Assembly: GCA_947462335.1 (NCBI GenBank)
Contig: OX381705.1
Span: forward strand, 4,578,703-4,642,702
DNA from: Harmothoe impar
Taxonomy: Eukaryota; Annelida; Polychaeta; Phyllodocida; Polynoidae
Direction: 5' to 3'
DNA: 64,000 nt
Shown here: in pieces, positions 1 to 11,710 of the stretch
How the letters are laid out: the number at the start of each line of letters is the position of its first letter
Numbering within the stretch: the first letter of the stretch is position 1
Translations under genes and position numbers: made by a program
The notes under the pieces: generated by a model
What the model was told of the DNA's origin: nothing
Database searches by the model: none
Seen by the model: the letters and a program-made list of their open reading frames with translations, nothing else

Positions 1-47
1 TCATGCCGACCCATCGGAAGTATATCATTCCCATAGGGTCGGCATGA
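1..47. repeat. Perfect 12-bp inverted repeat, MITE-like fragment at window edge
   Basis: Bases 1-12 (TCATGCCGACCC) are the exact reverse complement of bases 36-47, separated by 23 bases. The 23-base centre is itself partly symmetrical. Related words (ATGATGCAT, CATTAAGTCATTATGCCG) recur at about 45-137. This looks like the end of a palindromic, non-coding transposon-type repeat that continues left of the window. No target-site duplication can be seen because the left side is cut off. It could also be a simple hairpin of no known role. Confidence 0.4.
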
Positions 48-550
48 TGCATAAGTGCAGCAACTGGAAAGTTACTTGCTAGGGCTGCATTCCTGCATCA
101 TGATGACCAAGGCCATGATGCATTAAGTCATTATGCCGTCCTTAAAGGGTTAGTGTATCTGACAGCAATAAAACCCTGAGCTATAGGGGAATATCATTTC
201 CTAGTTCCTCAGGTAATGTGTTGAAATTCATGAAGAATTCTTGTTGTGCTATAATCGGCTGTTTACTTTATTAGAGGAATCCCTCTAGACCTCATTGGTC
301 TGATTATATTAATAATTTAAATCACACAAAAAGAAGGCAAATTGACAACAGGTTCAACTAACAGAGTATCTTTTATTGCAGTAAAAGTAGTGCTGTTAGA
401 ATCATGCGTTTGATGAGTCAGAAAAAGTTAAAAATTTGGATAATGTTGAGATTCATTGTCCAAGGACAGAGCTATAGATTCAGCATCAATCTTCTCAGTT
501 AGGTTTGGAATTTATTGTTGTTGTGAATGTTGCACAGGTCTGCTGCAGTT
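48..550 (-). other. 3' flank and probable 3' UTR of the EGF-module gene
   Basis: No coding region is seen. On the minus strand, immediately downstream of the stop codon at 551-553, three AATAAA hexamers occur at 511-516, 372-377 and 267-272. Any of these could direct polyadenylation. The one at 511-516 would give a very short 3' UTR, so 372-377 or 267-272 seem more usual. The remainder towards base 1 is AT-rich with the palindromic repeat at the edge. Confidence 0.45.
372..377 (-). terminator. Candidate polyadenylation signal AATAAA (alternatives at 267-272 and 511-516)
   Basis: The plus strand reads TTTATT here, which is AATAAA on the gene strand, about 175 bases after the TAG stop of the EGF gene. 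Two other identical hexamers flank it at 267-272 and 511-516. Which one is used cannot be decided from sequence alone. Confidence 0.35.
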
Positions 551-2546
551 CTAGCCTTCCACATCACAGCGGTCACCTGTAAAGCCTGAAGCGCACACAC
601 AGTTGTAGCTGTCGAAGTTATCGATGCAGGTAGCACCATTCACACACGGGTCAGGGCAACACTGAGGAACGTGAGTTTTCATCTCACAGTAGTAACCCTC
701 AAAGTCAGCAGGACACTGGCAAGTGAATTCGGCTATGCCATCCACACAAATACCACCATTGAGGCATGCGTCTTCGTAACAATCATCAACGTTCGTCTCA
801 CAATTTTCTCCCTCATAACCCATAGGACATGAACAGCTGTGGTTGATTTGCTGATCCCAGCAGCTCCCACCATTGAGACACGGGTTGGGGCAACATTGAT
901 CAGTGTAAATGAGTTCCTCGCAGTAGTAACCCTGATGGTCTGCATCACACATACAGGAGAAGCCGTTCAGCTCATCCACACAAGTACCACCATTTTGACA
1001 CACGTCAGGGTAACAATCATCAGTGTTCACCTCACACAGGGTACCCTCATAGCCCGCAGGACACATACAGACCTTGTCCATGCAGCTGCCACCATTGAGG
1101 CACGGGCCAGAACCACAGTCAGTATCATCAACGCTGAACTCACACCAGGCACCCGCATAACCAGCAGCACAAGAACAGGTAAAGCCTTGGAACTTATCCA
1201 TGCAGGTACCACCATTCATGCATGCTCCTTCATGACAATCATTAGTGTCCACATCACAATTCTTGCCCTCATAACCCCAAGTACATGAACAGCTGTAGTC
1301 ATTGTGCTCGTCATGGCAGGTAGCACCGTTCATACACCGGTTGGGGCAACAATCGTTAACGTTAATCTCACAGTAGTCACCATGAGAGTCTGCAGGACAC
1401 ATACAGGAAAAGCCATTGTGTTCATCCACACAGGTACCACCATTGAGACATGCGCCCTCATAACAATCATCAACGTCTACATCACAATTCTTACCCTCGT
1501 AACCCATAGTACATGAACATGTGTAGCCCTCAGGATCAGTAAAGCAGGTACCACCATTTTTACATGGGTCAGGGCAACACCCATTACTGTCACGGGTTAT
1601 CCGGTTAGCCTAGGATAAGGAGAAGGAAGGGAAAATTCATGGTTTTAGAGGCTGCGTCTTACAAATAAAGAGATGGTGATCCAAAAACTCAAAATTGACA
1701 TGATTATCACTTGCTTGATTGTGCATGCTTTCCAACAAATGCTTTTAATTGAATAACCGTATTCAACGTAATAAGCGCACAGTGTGCTTAAAAAATGATT
1801 ATGGACAAGTTTTAATTGTTAAGAGTTTAATTCGGGTAAAAAAAGGAGATTTTGGGCTATTTATAGTATAAAAATCGGACCAAATGTTGAATCTTTGCCT
1901 TTTGTGTAGTCCCCAAAAGAAAAAAACAATATAATACTTACTGCACTCTTGCGAGTCAGAGTATTCTGAAAGGGAATAGCACGGTACATATTGAATATTG
2001 GTTATTTTGGAAAATTTAGAATTCTAGAGATGGTATATTCTATTTGGCTGTTATCCCGAAACTGCCAAATCACCAGTTGCATTATTTTTCTATTTTAAGT
2101 TCCTACTCCAGTTTAGAACTCAACATGACTTGTGAATTGACATGGTTTTGAATGCAATCTGGTTCATTGCCAAATCAGACATGGGTACAGATTGATGTAG
2201 CACAACGGTCAGTGCTCACCCACAGTATGTCTGTACCCAGTAATTAAGACTGCCCTAATATGGTTCTAAAGCTAAAGAATCAAAGAACTTGGTTTCAAAA
2301 GGATGTGTGCAGATCCCCATCTTCTCACATAATCACCTCACCGAGTCTCCTACACTGAGATTCATACATTCAATCTATTCCACCATGAAATGCAGCATTT
2401 GCACATAAATTGTATTGAGTTACTAGAAATGTAGTGCTGCCTCTTCACACACTGATGCACTAAGTGTGACCATTATGAACATGATGAGTGTTACTCACGG
2501 CACTGACGGCAATCACCAGGAGGCACAACACGACTAGCCCCTTCAT
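551..2546 (-). CDS. Secreted protein of nine EGF-like modules (two coding exons: 2499-2546 and 551-1609)
   Basis: Seen: exon 1 (2546 to 2499) starts with ATG and encodes MKGLVVLCLLVIAVSA, a typical hydrophobic signal peptide. It ends at a GTGAGT donor. Exon 2 starts after a TATCCTAG acceptor at 1609, continues in phase 0 with ANRITRDSNG, and reads open to TAG at 551-553. The protein is 368 residues. The mature part is nine consecutive EGF-like modules with the C-x-N-G-G/A-x-C core. Two flavours mostly alternate: modules 1, 3, 7 and 9 begin with a double cysteine (CCP), while 2, 4, 6 and 8 begin with an acidic D/N-D-C-type linker that could bind calcium. Module 5 is shorter between its third and fourth cysteines. 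No transmembrane segment or other domain is visible, so an extracellular secreted product is inferred. EGF-like modules are generally adhesion or ligand-binding folds, and the partner is unknown. It resembles Notch/fibropellin-type repeats but lacks any Notch-specific region, so no gene name is given. Confidence 0.85.
1610..2498 (-). other. Intron 1 of the EGF-module gene
   Basis: The intron is 889 bases, bounded by GTGAGT on the donor side (2498-2493) and TATCCTAG on the acceptor side (ending at 1610), both on the minus strand. It joins two phase-0 exons. It is AT-rich and holds no credible ORF. A 9-bp inverted repeat (TGGGTACAG at 2182-2190, its complement at 2231-2239) is the only structure noticed. 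Confidence 0.8.
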
Positions 2547-2661
2547 GGCTGCTTGTTGTCAGGATGGTCTTGGAGGTCAGGAGGTCTTGGTTGGTTGATT
2601 TCAGGATGCTACGCCTTGTAACTGGTCGGAGATGTGTGAAATGTGACAATGCTGCTCTGTG

Positions 2662-2668
2662 TTTTATA
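2662..2668 (-). promoter_or_regulatory. TATA box of the EGF-module gene
   Basis: TATAAAA on the minus strand, 116-122 bases upstream of the ATG at 2546. Transcription would be expected to start about 25-30 bases downstream, near 2632-2640, leaving a 5' UTR of roughly 90 bases. No ATG was noted between that point and the chosen start, and the chosen ATG is the one that opens the signal peptide. The match to the consensus and the spacing make this the best promoter candidate in the window. Confidence 0.6.
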
Positions 2669-2679
2669 CTGAAAACCAT

Positions 2680-4850
2680 GTAATTAGTAGCATGTGCTGC
2701 CCCATACTAAATCAATACAAGCTTATCTGGACTTGCTTCCTGTCAATGTTTAAACATTCAGAAAATGCACTCATTGACCCAGGGCACTTGTGCACCTGGG
2801 TCTTCTGTGTGCTCATGTGCTCTTATGACAGTCTGTCACTGAACTATGGGTTTTCTTTGTCAGGTTTGTTGTGTAAGAAATTAAAAATGTATCTCAGGCA
2901 ACCTGATACTAGCTGGAAAATGGGCCATGCTTAGCAATTTTTGTCAATCATTGGGCAGCTCTATTTCTATTTTTGGCAGGAGTGTCCTAAATGAGATTTC
3001 AGTTTTTTTGGTTGCCAGCGGAGTGTAGCGACCTGACGTTTCACAGCAACGTCACAGCAACACTATTAATGTTTTCGGTTTGCCTGGGTCATTCATGGTG
3101 CACAGTGACGTCACAAGATCAATTGTGGTAATGAAAATAATGCAAACTGCTGAGGGCTCACACAGAAAATATAACTGTGTTCTATATAAATCATGGATCA
3201 ACATAAGTTCTACTTCATCATTTTAATGACCATTACGTTTTACACGATCATCATGGTGTCTCACTCTGTTGCTTTTAAATACTGGGGATCTTGCGTTTTG
3301 CTATAGCAGTGCCTGTCACTGTGACATCATGGGCTGCTTGTGTCAATGAACAATCATAACCAAAGACATGAATACACATTCGTCCCCATAAATATTATAT
3401 TTAAAAGTATTTATGATAGATGACTCTTTAGACCAGGAAAGTCTTAGACGCCTCAGGGGATATATGGTGGACGGGAGCAGGCCTATGGGGGGTGGGGTGT
3501 ACCAAGTCACGCCATTCAGCGTGCGTGGGAAGAACGGCCCAGACGCCGGCTAATGGGGGGGGGGGTGACTTTATATGTTGCCACACAGCAGATGCAAGAA
3601 AAATGTGGCAACCCCGACCGTGGTCAAAGCCACATTTTTCTTGTTCACATAGTGACTGTGAGGTGATCTGCCTCTGGCAACAAGGAATCATATACTTAAT
3701 GAAGCTCGTTAATTAGGTGGGGCTCTACCCCCTCCCCCCTCAAAAAGAGACAGGCAATGGACCCCGTTAGTCGTGCAGATCATGTAGGTCACTGTGGTGG
3801 CACTGTAATGCCTCTAGAGACAGTATGTTACCTAAGCATAATGTTTTATAGTGAAAAGCCAATAGAGACCTTATCCAAAGGATGGCAGAACCAGCAACCA
3901 ATTTGTGTTCTAAAGGATACCTTCAGTGTATCTTACCCAATAAAAAACCTTGTCAAAGAAAGGGAGTTTGGTCGGAAACATCAGATAACAACTGTCATTA
4001 TGGTCAAGGTGCAGATACACAGTGTAAACATCATCTATGAATCTAGTCCTTGGAGACTCTGGATTGATGTGCAGGATGGGAGGGGCAGTGTTACCCAGTT
4101 GTAAGAATAACGCTGAGGGTGTGCCTGGCCAAGACTTACAAATCATTTGTGATGTGAATCACATGTTCCCATGTAGAAAATGATTGATGTAGATTGTGTT
4201 AGATGTGGTGCAGGTGGCATGTGTTGGATACCTGGTGATTGCTGGGGGAGATACATAATACACATATGGTATTCAATTACAACTTGTGTTATCTGATATA
4301 TTCAGTTTTCACACTTCATGGTAAAATGACTATCAAGCCATATTGATCGTTAAACTATGGATTTGTGTAAGATATTGTCAGTGTACATGTGTTACATGTA
4401 TAGATAACTGGGCATTACTGTTGAAAATGCATAATTTACACATTAGGGTATTTCTAATCTGAAATATTTAGTGACAGCAGCTATGATTAATTGAACTATG
4501 GATTTTTTAACCACATGGTGGTACCACTCTAAATACAGTCACGTCACCTTAATCTGGGTGCCAATAGTCCGATTACTACACCATCCGGGCAGGGTTGCTT
4601 CTGCACGGAACTAATTACACTATAACAGTATACAGTAGTCCGGGTATCTCATGATCCGGTCACCGGGCAGTGCCCCTAGTGTACAGAGGGTGTATTACCA
4701 TTGAAAGATCACTCAATAAACCGGCCACAGATGGAAGTGGAGAGGGTAGTTGTGTTGCTGCGGTGTATGTGGTGGTTTTCATACTTGTATATTGTTACAC
4801 AGACAGTGGAATTTATACAGTAAGGTGACACTTTTCTGAGTGGTGGGCTT
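2680..4850. other. Intergenic region, no gene recognised
   Basis: ORFs here are all short (up to 115 codons), overlap on both strands and contain no recognisable domain, so none is called. The stretch holds an 11-base G run at 3555-3565. Near 4,540-4,700 there is a patch rich in CCGG-type words (such as GTCCGGGTATC and ATCCGGTCACCGGG), which could be a decayed DNA-transposon remnant. Without flanking duplications this is not supportable. Confidence 0.5.
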
Positions 4851-4858
4851 TTGGTACT

Positions 4859-4908
4859 AGTCTGGTGGTTAGTCTGGTGGTTAGTCTGATAATCTGGTGG
4901 TTAGACTC
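4859..4908. repeat. Short tandem repeat of the 12-mer AGTCTGGTGGTT
   Basis: The 12-base word AGTCTGGTGGTT occurs twice back to back and a third time after a short diverged spacer. It is a small minisatellite in non-coding DNA with no evident function. Confidence 0.6.
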
Positions 4909-5107
4909 CCTTACCCCTTTGTACAATATAGTGAGAGTGTTAAGACAATGGTGGTTGTTGCTAATCCCAGTGTAGTTTTCAAACTGTGACAGAGATGAGG
5001 GGGTGGGTAACTGCCATAACTTGGGGTGCTAAATAGTTTGTTAGCGAGTGCTGGCTTTGTATAACACATACATGTACATTGTACTTATACCTGTGGGCAT
5101 AGTGGTT

Positions 5108-5165
5108 GGGGTGGGGTGGGGTGGTTGGTAGTGTGTGTGTGTATGGGGGGAGGGGGTCTGGGGGA
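5108..5165 (+). repeat. G-rich low-complexity tract with potential G-quadruplex and TG dinucleotide run
   Basis: Three runs of four G separated by single T residues (5108-5121) are followed by a (GT)n run and then by G6 and G5 runs. Four or more G-runs with short loops at the left end satisfy the usual G-quadruplex pattern if a later run is used as the fourth strand. No gene lies beside it, so a regulatory role is not indicated. Confidence 0.5.
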
Positions 5166-5427
5166 TGGACGGACCATGTGCATGCAGGGAAGTCTCCCCC
5201 CCCCTCACCCCAACCCTGCCCGGCCTGTGAACCAGTGTGGAAGTAGGTAGGTGGGTACAGTGAGGTGGATAAAGCTAATTTGGTGAGCAAACAATTATTG
5301 CTACTTAAGCATGTGTTGGACACTCCATATAATAGGCTTTGGCATGGTATGGTTATGCAACAAAGCTATATCCGAACACTCACCCAGGGTACCCAGTCTT
5401 CTATAGCCACATGGCTACAACAAAACC

Positions 5428-5565
5428 TCGCCTATAAGCCCAATTTGCGTATAAGCTGCACCTAGAGTTTGTGCCAATCCTATCAGTTACAATAGCGATC
5501 TGATTATGGTGACTTCACTACTGTACGATAGTTAAAAAAACTTGCGTATAAGCTACACCCTGACC
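5428..5565. repeat. Diverged repeat with recurrent GCGTATAAGC motif
   Basis: The words CCTATAAGC, GCGTATAAGCTGCACC and GCGTATAAGCTACACC occur at about 5431, 5447 and 5544, twice followed by the CACC extension. This looks like part of an old interspersed repeat. The family is not recognised and no terminal repeats or target duplications could be defined. Confidence 0.3.
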
Positions 5566-7207
5566 CTGGGCTGATCCTATAGGCTGTTCAGGCCGCTCTG
5601 CCACAGCACAGACATTCAGCTATTCACAACTTTCTTCACAGTAATGCAAGTTGACTCAAAATTCCATGTATATGTTTATACCAGAGGAAAGGCATTATGT
5701 GGCTCTACTTTTTACATTCCCTATGTAAGTCACCCTCCACTGCACCTGGAGCCCCACCAGTAGCACTCTGGCAGGGGAGGGCTATTTTTGACCCAGTCCA
5801 CTGCATGGTTATATAGGGCTCTCTTGTCCTCCCGAAACTCCTTACTTTCTGCAAAGAAAACTCATTCAAAATGTTCTAGTGGTACTACAATTACAATTCC
5901 TTCAGCATTGTGTTAGTTATTTTCCCCTCTATCTATTCTGTATGAAAAACGCAACTTTATTGCAATCAATAGAAATAGCCTGAAAACCCTAGATCCTATA
6001 GCTCCAGTCACCAAGAAAGGGCCAATGAATACACCTACTTTGCCTCTCTAGCATACCCACACGAATTAGGCCGAAAGGATTTTCTTTTGTTCCAGGAAAT
6101 TAATACATGCATATATACTCTAAATTTAAGGTAAAGTTTCTAAAATTGTTGAGCAATTTTATTTTTTCACATTGATAATTGGTGGAAAAGTGTCATTTTT
6201 GTGTTTTTATACCCATAAATCCCATTAAATCAGCGGAAATTAACCACTCATTAATAATTCTCAGGGCTAATTGTGGTCATATTTGTTTCAATCTTGCAAT
6301 GTTTGATAATTTAGGATAAATCCTGCAAATGGCGGCCATTTTCGGTGGAGAAATGAACTTAACATCAGGATTTTGAGATGCCCGGCCCCAAAAAACATGA
6401 TTTTGTCATACATTTCACATGGGCTATGGTGCTTTTTATCATATATATAGACCTCTTATTCCAACTATCGACACATATTTCCTTAAGGGAACCCCAATCC
6501 GTAGTGTTTTCAACATCACTGTCAGCATTTAATTTTTAGTGCAAGTAAATTTTCATGTTTTCGGTATGTTTGATCATGTTGTACAAGTAATGGGGTGAAA
6601 CATCCATTTTGAGTCAAATGTAAAAAAACCATTTCGCTATCGACTTTGAATGAATCTTTTTCAGAGACCAGACTAGATTCAATGCTCCAAATGGTCTCAT
6701 TTGAAACATAAATTAGTTTCTGAACTACCCCTCCTCATACATTTAACTGAACTCTGGTTGTCATGGCAACTTTGCCTGGTAAAAGAGTGAAAATTTTTGA
6801 AACATTTTTCATGCTAGACCTGAAAGCTCATATTCCTGAACAAATTGCAATTAAGCTCATCTTTTAACTATGAATAAATCCACATAATTATCATAGACTG
6901 GGCAAAATCTTCAGAAATATCATTCTGATCACCTCAAGGGGCATTTTAAAGTACAAAGAGGCAAGATCAATTTTTGGGGGTAATTTGGGTGTGCTAAATC
7001 TGAATATCACACTTGCCAAGCTCAAAATTGGCTCCTTCTATGTTAAAACTACAAAAACTAAATGGCTGCCCATCTTTTTTGAGAAAACCTATGAAACCTA
7101 TTTTATTTATAAATGAAGGGATTTCAGAGACCAAACAGTCTGAGGCACTTGTCAAGCTAGTGTAGTGGGACCCTGTACTATTTCTATAGAACCAGATTGA
7201 GTTATTT
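5566..7207. other. AT-rich intergenic DNA, no gene recognised
   Basis: No ORF over about 95 codons and no recognisable protein. A short palindromic GC island (around AATGGCGGCCATT, near 6330) sits in otherwise AT-rich sequence. Nothing else supportable was seen. Confidence 0.5.
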
Positions 7208-7804
7208 TGGTTATGTTTGCTGTGGCGTATCCGGGCCGCACTCCTGTCTGGTATCCGGTATGTGATTACATAATCCGGCACCTATGGATTGGTGGAGTGC
7301 GACCTGGTAACATGCACCGAGCTGAGACCGCCACGTGTCACCCGACATAACCCGGGTACCGTGTCGGTCCGGAGAAACCGGTTTCAGGTTACCCGGAGTT
7401 CCTCGGGAACTCAAGTGTTTACGAGTAATGGAGTGGAGTTACATAAGTATCAGTATATAAACCCATGGGTTCTTCTACTGGAGGACTCAGTCTTGCTGTG
7501 CACTTCGGCCAGCTTGATTGTTCCTCAACAGAGATTCCTAGAACGCTGTTGTACTTTTGGGCCTATTCCTGTTGCTGCTCCTACCTCAGTGACCCTGCGT
7601 CTCTCTTCGTTCCACCCTTTGGGGGAATAGAGGAGATACACGCATTGGTAGATAACTCCAGGCCAGCCTCCCTCTGAGGAGTCTGGTCTGTATGGAGTTT
7701 GCCGAGATCGGAGAGAGCCCTGGACATTGGGGAATTATTGATTAGACCGTGAGCGTATCACTCCTGTATGTTCATGTATACGTAACACCTGTTGTTGGAA
7801 AGCA
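7208..7804 (+). mobile_element. Solo-LTR-like element with 5-bp flanking duplication
   Basis: A GC-richer block in AT-rich surroundings begins TGG and ends GCA. It is flanked by the 5-base direct repeat TATTT at 7203-7207 and 7805-7809. It contains a TATATAAA box at 7454-7461. No internal gag-pol region and no second LTR are present. TG...CA ends plus a 5-bp target duplication are what LTR retrotransposons and solo LTRs show. The 597-base size is in their normal range. The duplication is AT-rich and could be chance, and no primer-binding site can be tested in a solo element. Confidence 0.42.
7454..7461 (+). promoter_or_regulatory. TATA box inside the LTR-like element
   Basis: TATATAAA lies about 250 bases into the element. 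That is the position expected for a U3 promoter if the element is an LTR on the plus strand. Whether it is active is unknown. Confidence 0.35.
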
Positions 7805-7809
7805 TATTT

Positions 7810-9233
7810 GAATATCACTATCCGTCTGTATGATTACATGCCATATGTCAGAATGAATAAAGAGTAATTTCTGAACAACCTGTTTTGGAATCTGGAGTTT
7901 TTCATAGCTCATGCCTATCTTAGAATAGCCAACAGCTACACTAGAAAGTAATTTCCCAGACGTCTTAAAGCCAAAAAATTCAAAATGGTTGCCACTGATT
8001 TTTGAGAGAAAGAACATTATTCATCACTCCTAGTCAAGTTGTATCTCAAATGAAAGGGATTCATAAGCCTAGAAAGTTCTAGGCCATTGCTAAGATAAAC
8101 ATCGATTTTTGCCATATAACCCCCTCCCCCTGAGAAAAAAAAGCCTGCTACTGCTTTATGACTAGCATTCATTTCAGTCCATTGCCAAGGGGGAAGGGAT
8201 TTTCATCAAAGCCCAAAAAGGGGATATTTTTTAACAGCACTGCATGGGCATGGGGAGGAATTAAACTCCCCCATCCCCCTAAACATTGTTAGCCCGCCAC
8301 ACCAACCCCCCTTCCATCGACAGATCAATAAATACTCGCGCACCCTTAGTTATAGTCATATAGCCGTTTTCACTGAAAAACCAGGCCCACAGAAAAGTAG
8401 TGACTGTCCTCACTCAAAAACTTTCTTTCTGATTAGGAACCTTTCTCGGAATCAATCCCCTAGAACATGAGGTCTACCATGTATGTCCTGTGCACCCAAT
8501 GGCAGGTCCTAAGGATTTAATTTTAACTCCCAGGCGCTTCCTACACAAGTATGCTATTGGCCCCTTGAGAGAGGGGATTTGGGCATACATCATTTTAGCT
8601 CATAGATGAGGGAGATGAAAACCTCCTATGTCTGTATGACATTCCAACCCCATTCTCTCTTTTATTGCTCAAAACCTTGTCAGACCATCATCATCCAAAC
8701 TGCCGTGATCTAAGTCTTAAAGAAGAAGAGGTGCGTTCCAGGCAACCCAACCATAGATTTAAAATAAGGCTAAACCTGATATTTTTCCTTATTTTGGCCA
8801 TTTCTCTTCATATGTAAATTATTTTCCAAATTGGACCTCCCTACCCTAATTCTCAAGACTATGTTACCTGAAACACACATGTATTTAGCTTAATTGCTGA
8901 TGCTGGTTTTGGACACTAATTGACGGAATTGGATCCACAGTTGAGTCTTGCTATTAACCAAACCTAAACCTTATGTAGAACTCAGCCATAGTTGAGTACA
9001 TGCGTCCATCAATTGTGCAATTCGGTATTAAAGCATCAGAGGTACATGAGGATATGCTGATCATCTTTGGATGTTTACCCATTTTCTTAGATACAGTTGC
9101 CATAAACACCTCCCAAGATTTTTTTTAATAACTTCAATGGATTATAGGCTCTATGGTTTTATCAATGACATCGAACATATTTGTTTAGCAACACATGGCC
9201 ATGTGCAGTAGTATGTTAAAGAGCAGTCGTCCT
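7810..9233. other. Intergenic DNA between the LTR-like element and the 1,257-bp array
   Basis: No convincing ORF, splice structure or RNA gene. An AATAAA at 7856-7861 follows the LTR-like element but has no assigned transcript. The sequence is AT-rich with pyrimidine-rich patches (for example about 8,110-8,290). Confidence 0.5.
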
Positions 9234-10455
9234 CCAAACCGGATTAAAAGTAAATGGGAATGCATAACTTTATATCAGCCATAGCATAATGGCCGCAGCT
9301 CCCTCAATTCTTGGCCGAATTTCAAAATTCGACCGACCAAGCGGAGCCAGTGAAGTACAGGTATCTCTTTGGTTAATGATTGTTGAGAGTCCGTAATCGC
9401 CGAACGTTAAAAACGAGAGTCGTTTTTTCAATTAAAAATGTGTAGAAAAAAAAGTTCTCGATGGAATTTCGCGTTGTTGACATCAAACTGAGCGCATTGT
9501 CAACAGCGTTGTTGCGTGTGAAATTCAGAGAATAATCCACAGCGGTTATCTCGTGGCTGTTGATACAAGAAAAAATGTTTGTTAATTTTTCGCTGGATGA
9601 CAAGCAAGAGCTTGGGCTCAAAGCACTCATCTTTTGAAATGCCTGAGTCGGCCGCTTACCATGGCAGATTCTATTTGGACAAGGTGTAAAACGTTGCCGA
9701 GCAGTGCGCTTTTCAAAATGGAAAGAAAGCCTATGGGACTTACCATAGTGAAGGCAGAGGGTATCCCCGGCTCGGTCTTTCTCCCGCAGCTCCCTTCCCG
9801 CGCTGTCCCGGCACGAGTCGCTCGTCCCAGACGGCCTTGGGAGGTCCCCGAGGAACCGCGACCGGTCTGTTCGCCACCTTGTGGCCCGTAGGGCTCACAG
9901 TTTGCAAGTTGCCGTTTGGGCGGCAAAAAAAGAAAAAGGGGGCAAAACACGAACCGTGCCCATCGGCCCTACCACACACGGTCAGCATAGGGGAAAAATT
10001 CCTGTTTCCGATGCACCCTTTCCCGAGGCCATTGGAACCCAGAATCTGCTGGGAGAGCATCAACTGCAAAAAAGAGAATATTCACCCTATGACTCTATGT
10101 ACTCTCTGTAACTACAGGGTTAAAGCAGCATGCTACCCACACAGGGTTAAAGCATCATGCAGCCCTTACAGGGTTAAAGCAGAATGCTGCCCTTACAGGG
10201 TTAAAGCAGCATGTGACCCATACAGGGTTAAAGCACTGTGCGGACCTCACAGGGTTAGACCACCATGCTGCCATTACAGGGTCAATGCAACATGTGACCC
10301 ATACAGGGTTAAAGCACTGTGCGGACCTCACAGGGTTAGACCACCATGCTGCCCTTACAGGGCACCATGCCGCCCATACAGGGTTAAATCAGCTTGGTCT
10401 TTTTCACTCATTCTTTATTCTCCCTTTGAGTTTGTATTAAACAAACAGATAGCCA
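9234..10455. repeat. Unit 1 of the 1,257-bp array (diverged edge unit)
   Basis: This leftmost unit is 1,222 bases and differs from the core units at many positions. Examples are GTGTAAAACG where core units have TATAAAACG, GGGACTTACC instead of GGGACTTTCC, and a differently arranged 27-bp block at about 10112-10402. Homology begins abruptly at 9234. The sequence to its left is unrelated, so this is the true array edge. Confidence 0.8.
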
Positions 10456-11710
10456 CCAAACCGGATTAAAAGTAAATGGGAATGCATATCTTTATATCAG
10501 CCATAGCATAACAGCCGCAGTTCCCTCAATTCTTGGCCGAATTTCAAAATTCGACCGTCCAAGCGTAGCCAGTGAAGTGCTTAACCCACCTGTGATGTCC
10601 AATTCCACCCTATCTCTTTAGGTAATGATTGTTGAGAGTCCGTAATCGCCGAACGTTAAAAACGAGAGTCGTTTTTTCAATTAAAAATGTGTAGAAAAAA
10701 AAGTTCTCAATGGAATTTTGCGTTGTTGACATCAAAATGAGCGCATTGTCAACAGCGTTGTTGCGTGTGAAATTCAGAGAATAATCCACAGCGGTTATCT
10801 CATGGCTGTTGATACAAAAACAAATGTTTGTTAATTTTTCGCTGGATGACCAGCAAGAGCTTGGGCTCAAAGCACTTATCTTTTGAAATGCCTGAGTTGG
10901 CCGCTTACCATGGCAGATTCTATTTGGACAAGGTTTAAAACGTTGCCGAGCAGTGCGCTTTTCAAAATGGAAAGAAAGCCTATGGGACTTACCATAGTGA
11001 AGGCAGAGGGTATCCCCGGCTCGGTCTTTCTCCCGCAGCTCCCTTCCCGCGCTGTCCCGGCACGAGTCGCTTGTCCCAGACGGCCTTGGGAGGTCCCCGA
11101 GGAACCGCGACCGGTCTGTTCGCCACCTTGTGGCCCGTAGGGCTCACAGTTTGCAAGTTGCCGTTTGGGCGGCAAAAAAAGAAAAAGGCGGCAAAACACG
11201 AACCGTGCCCATCGCCCCTACCACACACGGTCAGCATAGGGGAAAAATTCCTGTTTCCGATGCACCCTTTCCCGAGGCCATTGGAACCCAGAATCTGCTG
11301 GGAGAGCATCAACTGCAAAAAAGAGAATATTCACCCTATGACTCTATGTACTCTCTGTAACTACAGGGTTAAAGCAGCATGCTACCCACACAGGGTTAAA
11401 GCAGCATGTGGCCCTTACAGGGTTAAAGCAGAATGCTGCCCTTACAGGGTTAAAGCAGCATGTGACCCATACAGGGTTAAAGCACTGTGCAGACCTCATA
11501 GGTTAGACCACCATGCTGGCCTTACAGGGTCAAGGCAGCATGTGACCCATACAGGGTTAAAGCACCCTGCTGCCCTTACAGGGTAAAGGTGCCATGTGGC
11601 CCTTACAGGATTAGAGCACCATGTCGCCAAGACAGGGTTAAATCAGCATGGTCTTTTCCACCCATTCTTTATTGTCCCTTTGAGTTTGTATTAAACAAAC
11701 AGATAGCCAC
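10456..11710. repeat. Unit 2 of the 1,257-bp array (hybrid of edge and core types)
   Basis: The left two-thirds follows unit 1 (for example the segment ending in CACCTTGTGGCCCGTAGGGC). The 27-bp block from about 11,480 onward follows the core units (GCAGACCTCATAGGTTAGACC and the AAGGTGCCATGTGGCCC copy). A switch between about 11,400 and 11,490 is the simplest reading, as expected from unequal exchange or gene conversion at an array edge. Confidence 0.7.

Noticed and set aside
839..1516. Plus-strand and second minus-strand ORFs of 60-149 codons over the EGF exon
   Set aside because: They are antisense or out-of-frame shadows of a cysteine-rich repeat. Only the frame with EGF spacing, signal peptide and splice junctions makes sense.
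3757..4104. 115-codon plus-strand ORF
   Set aside because: No recognisable domain, no flanking exons, and an overlapping minus-strand ORF of similar size. It is compatible with chance.
4540..4700. Pogo/Tigger-like DNA transposon remnant
   Set aside because: Only loosely similar CCGG-containing words were seen. No terminal inverted repeats or TA target duplication could be defined.
9837..10469. 210-codon ORF in unit 1 with nine-residue repeats
   Set aside because: Its length comes from the 27-bp minisatellite being divisible by three. The frame is not kept in core units.
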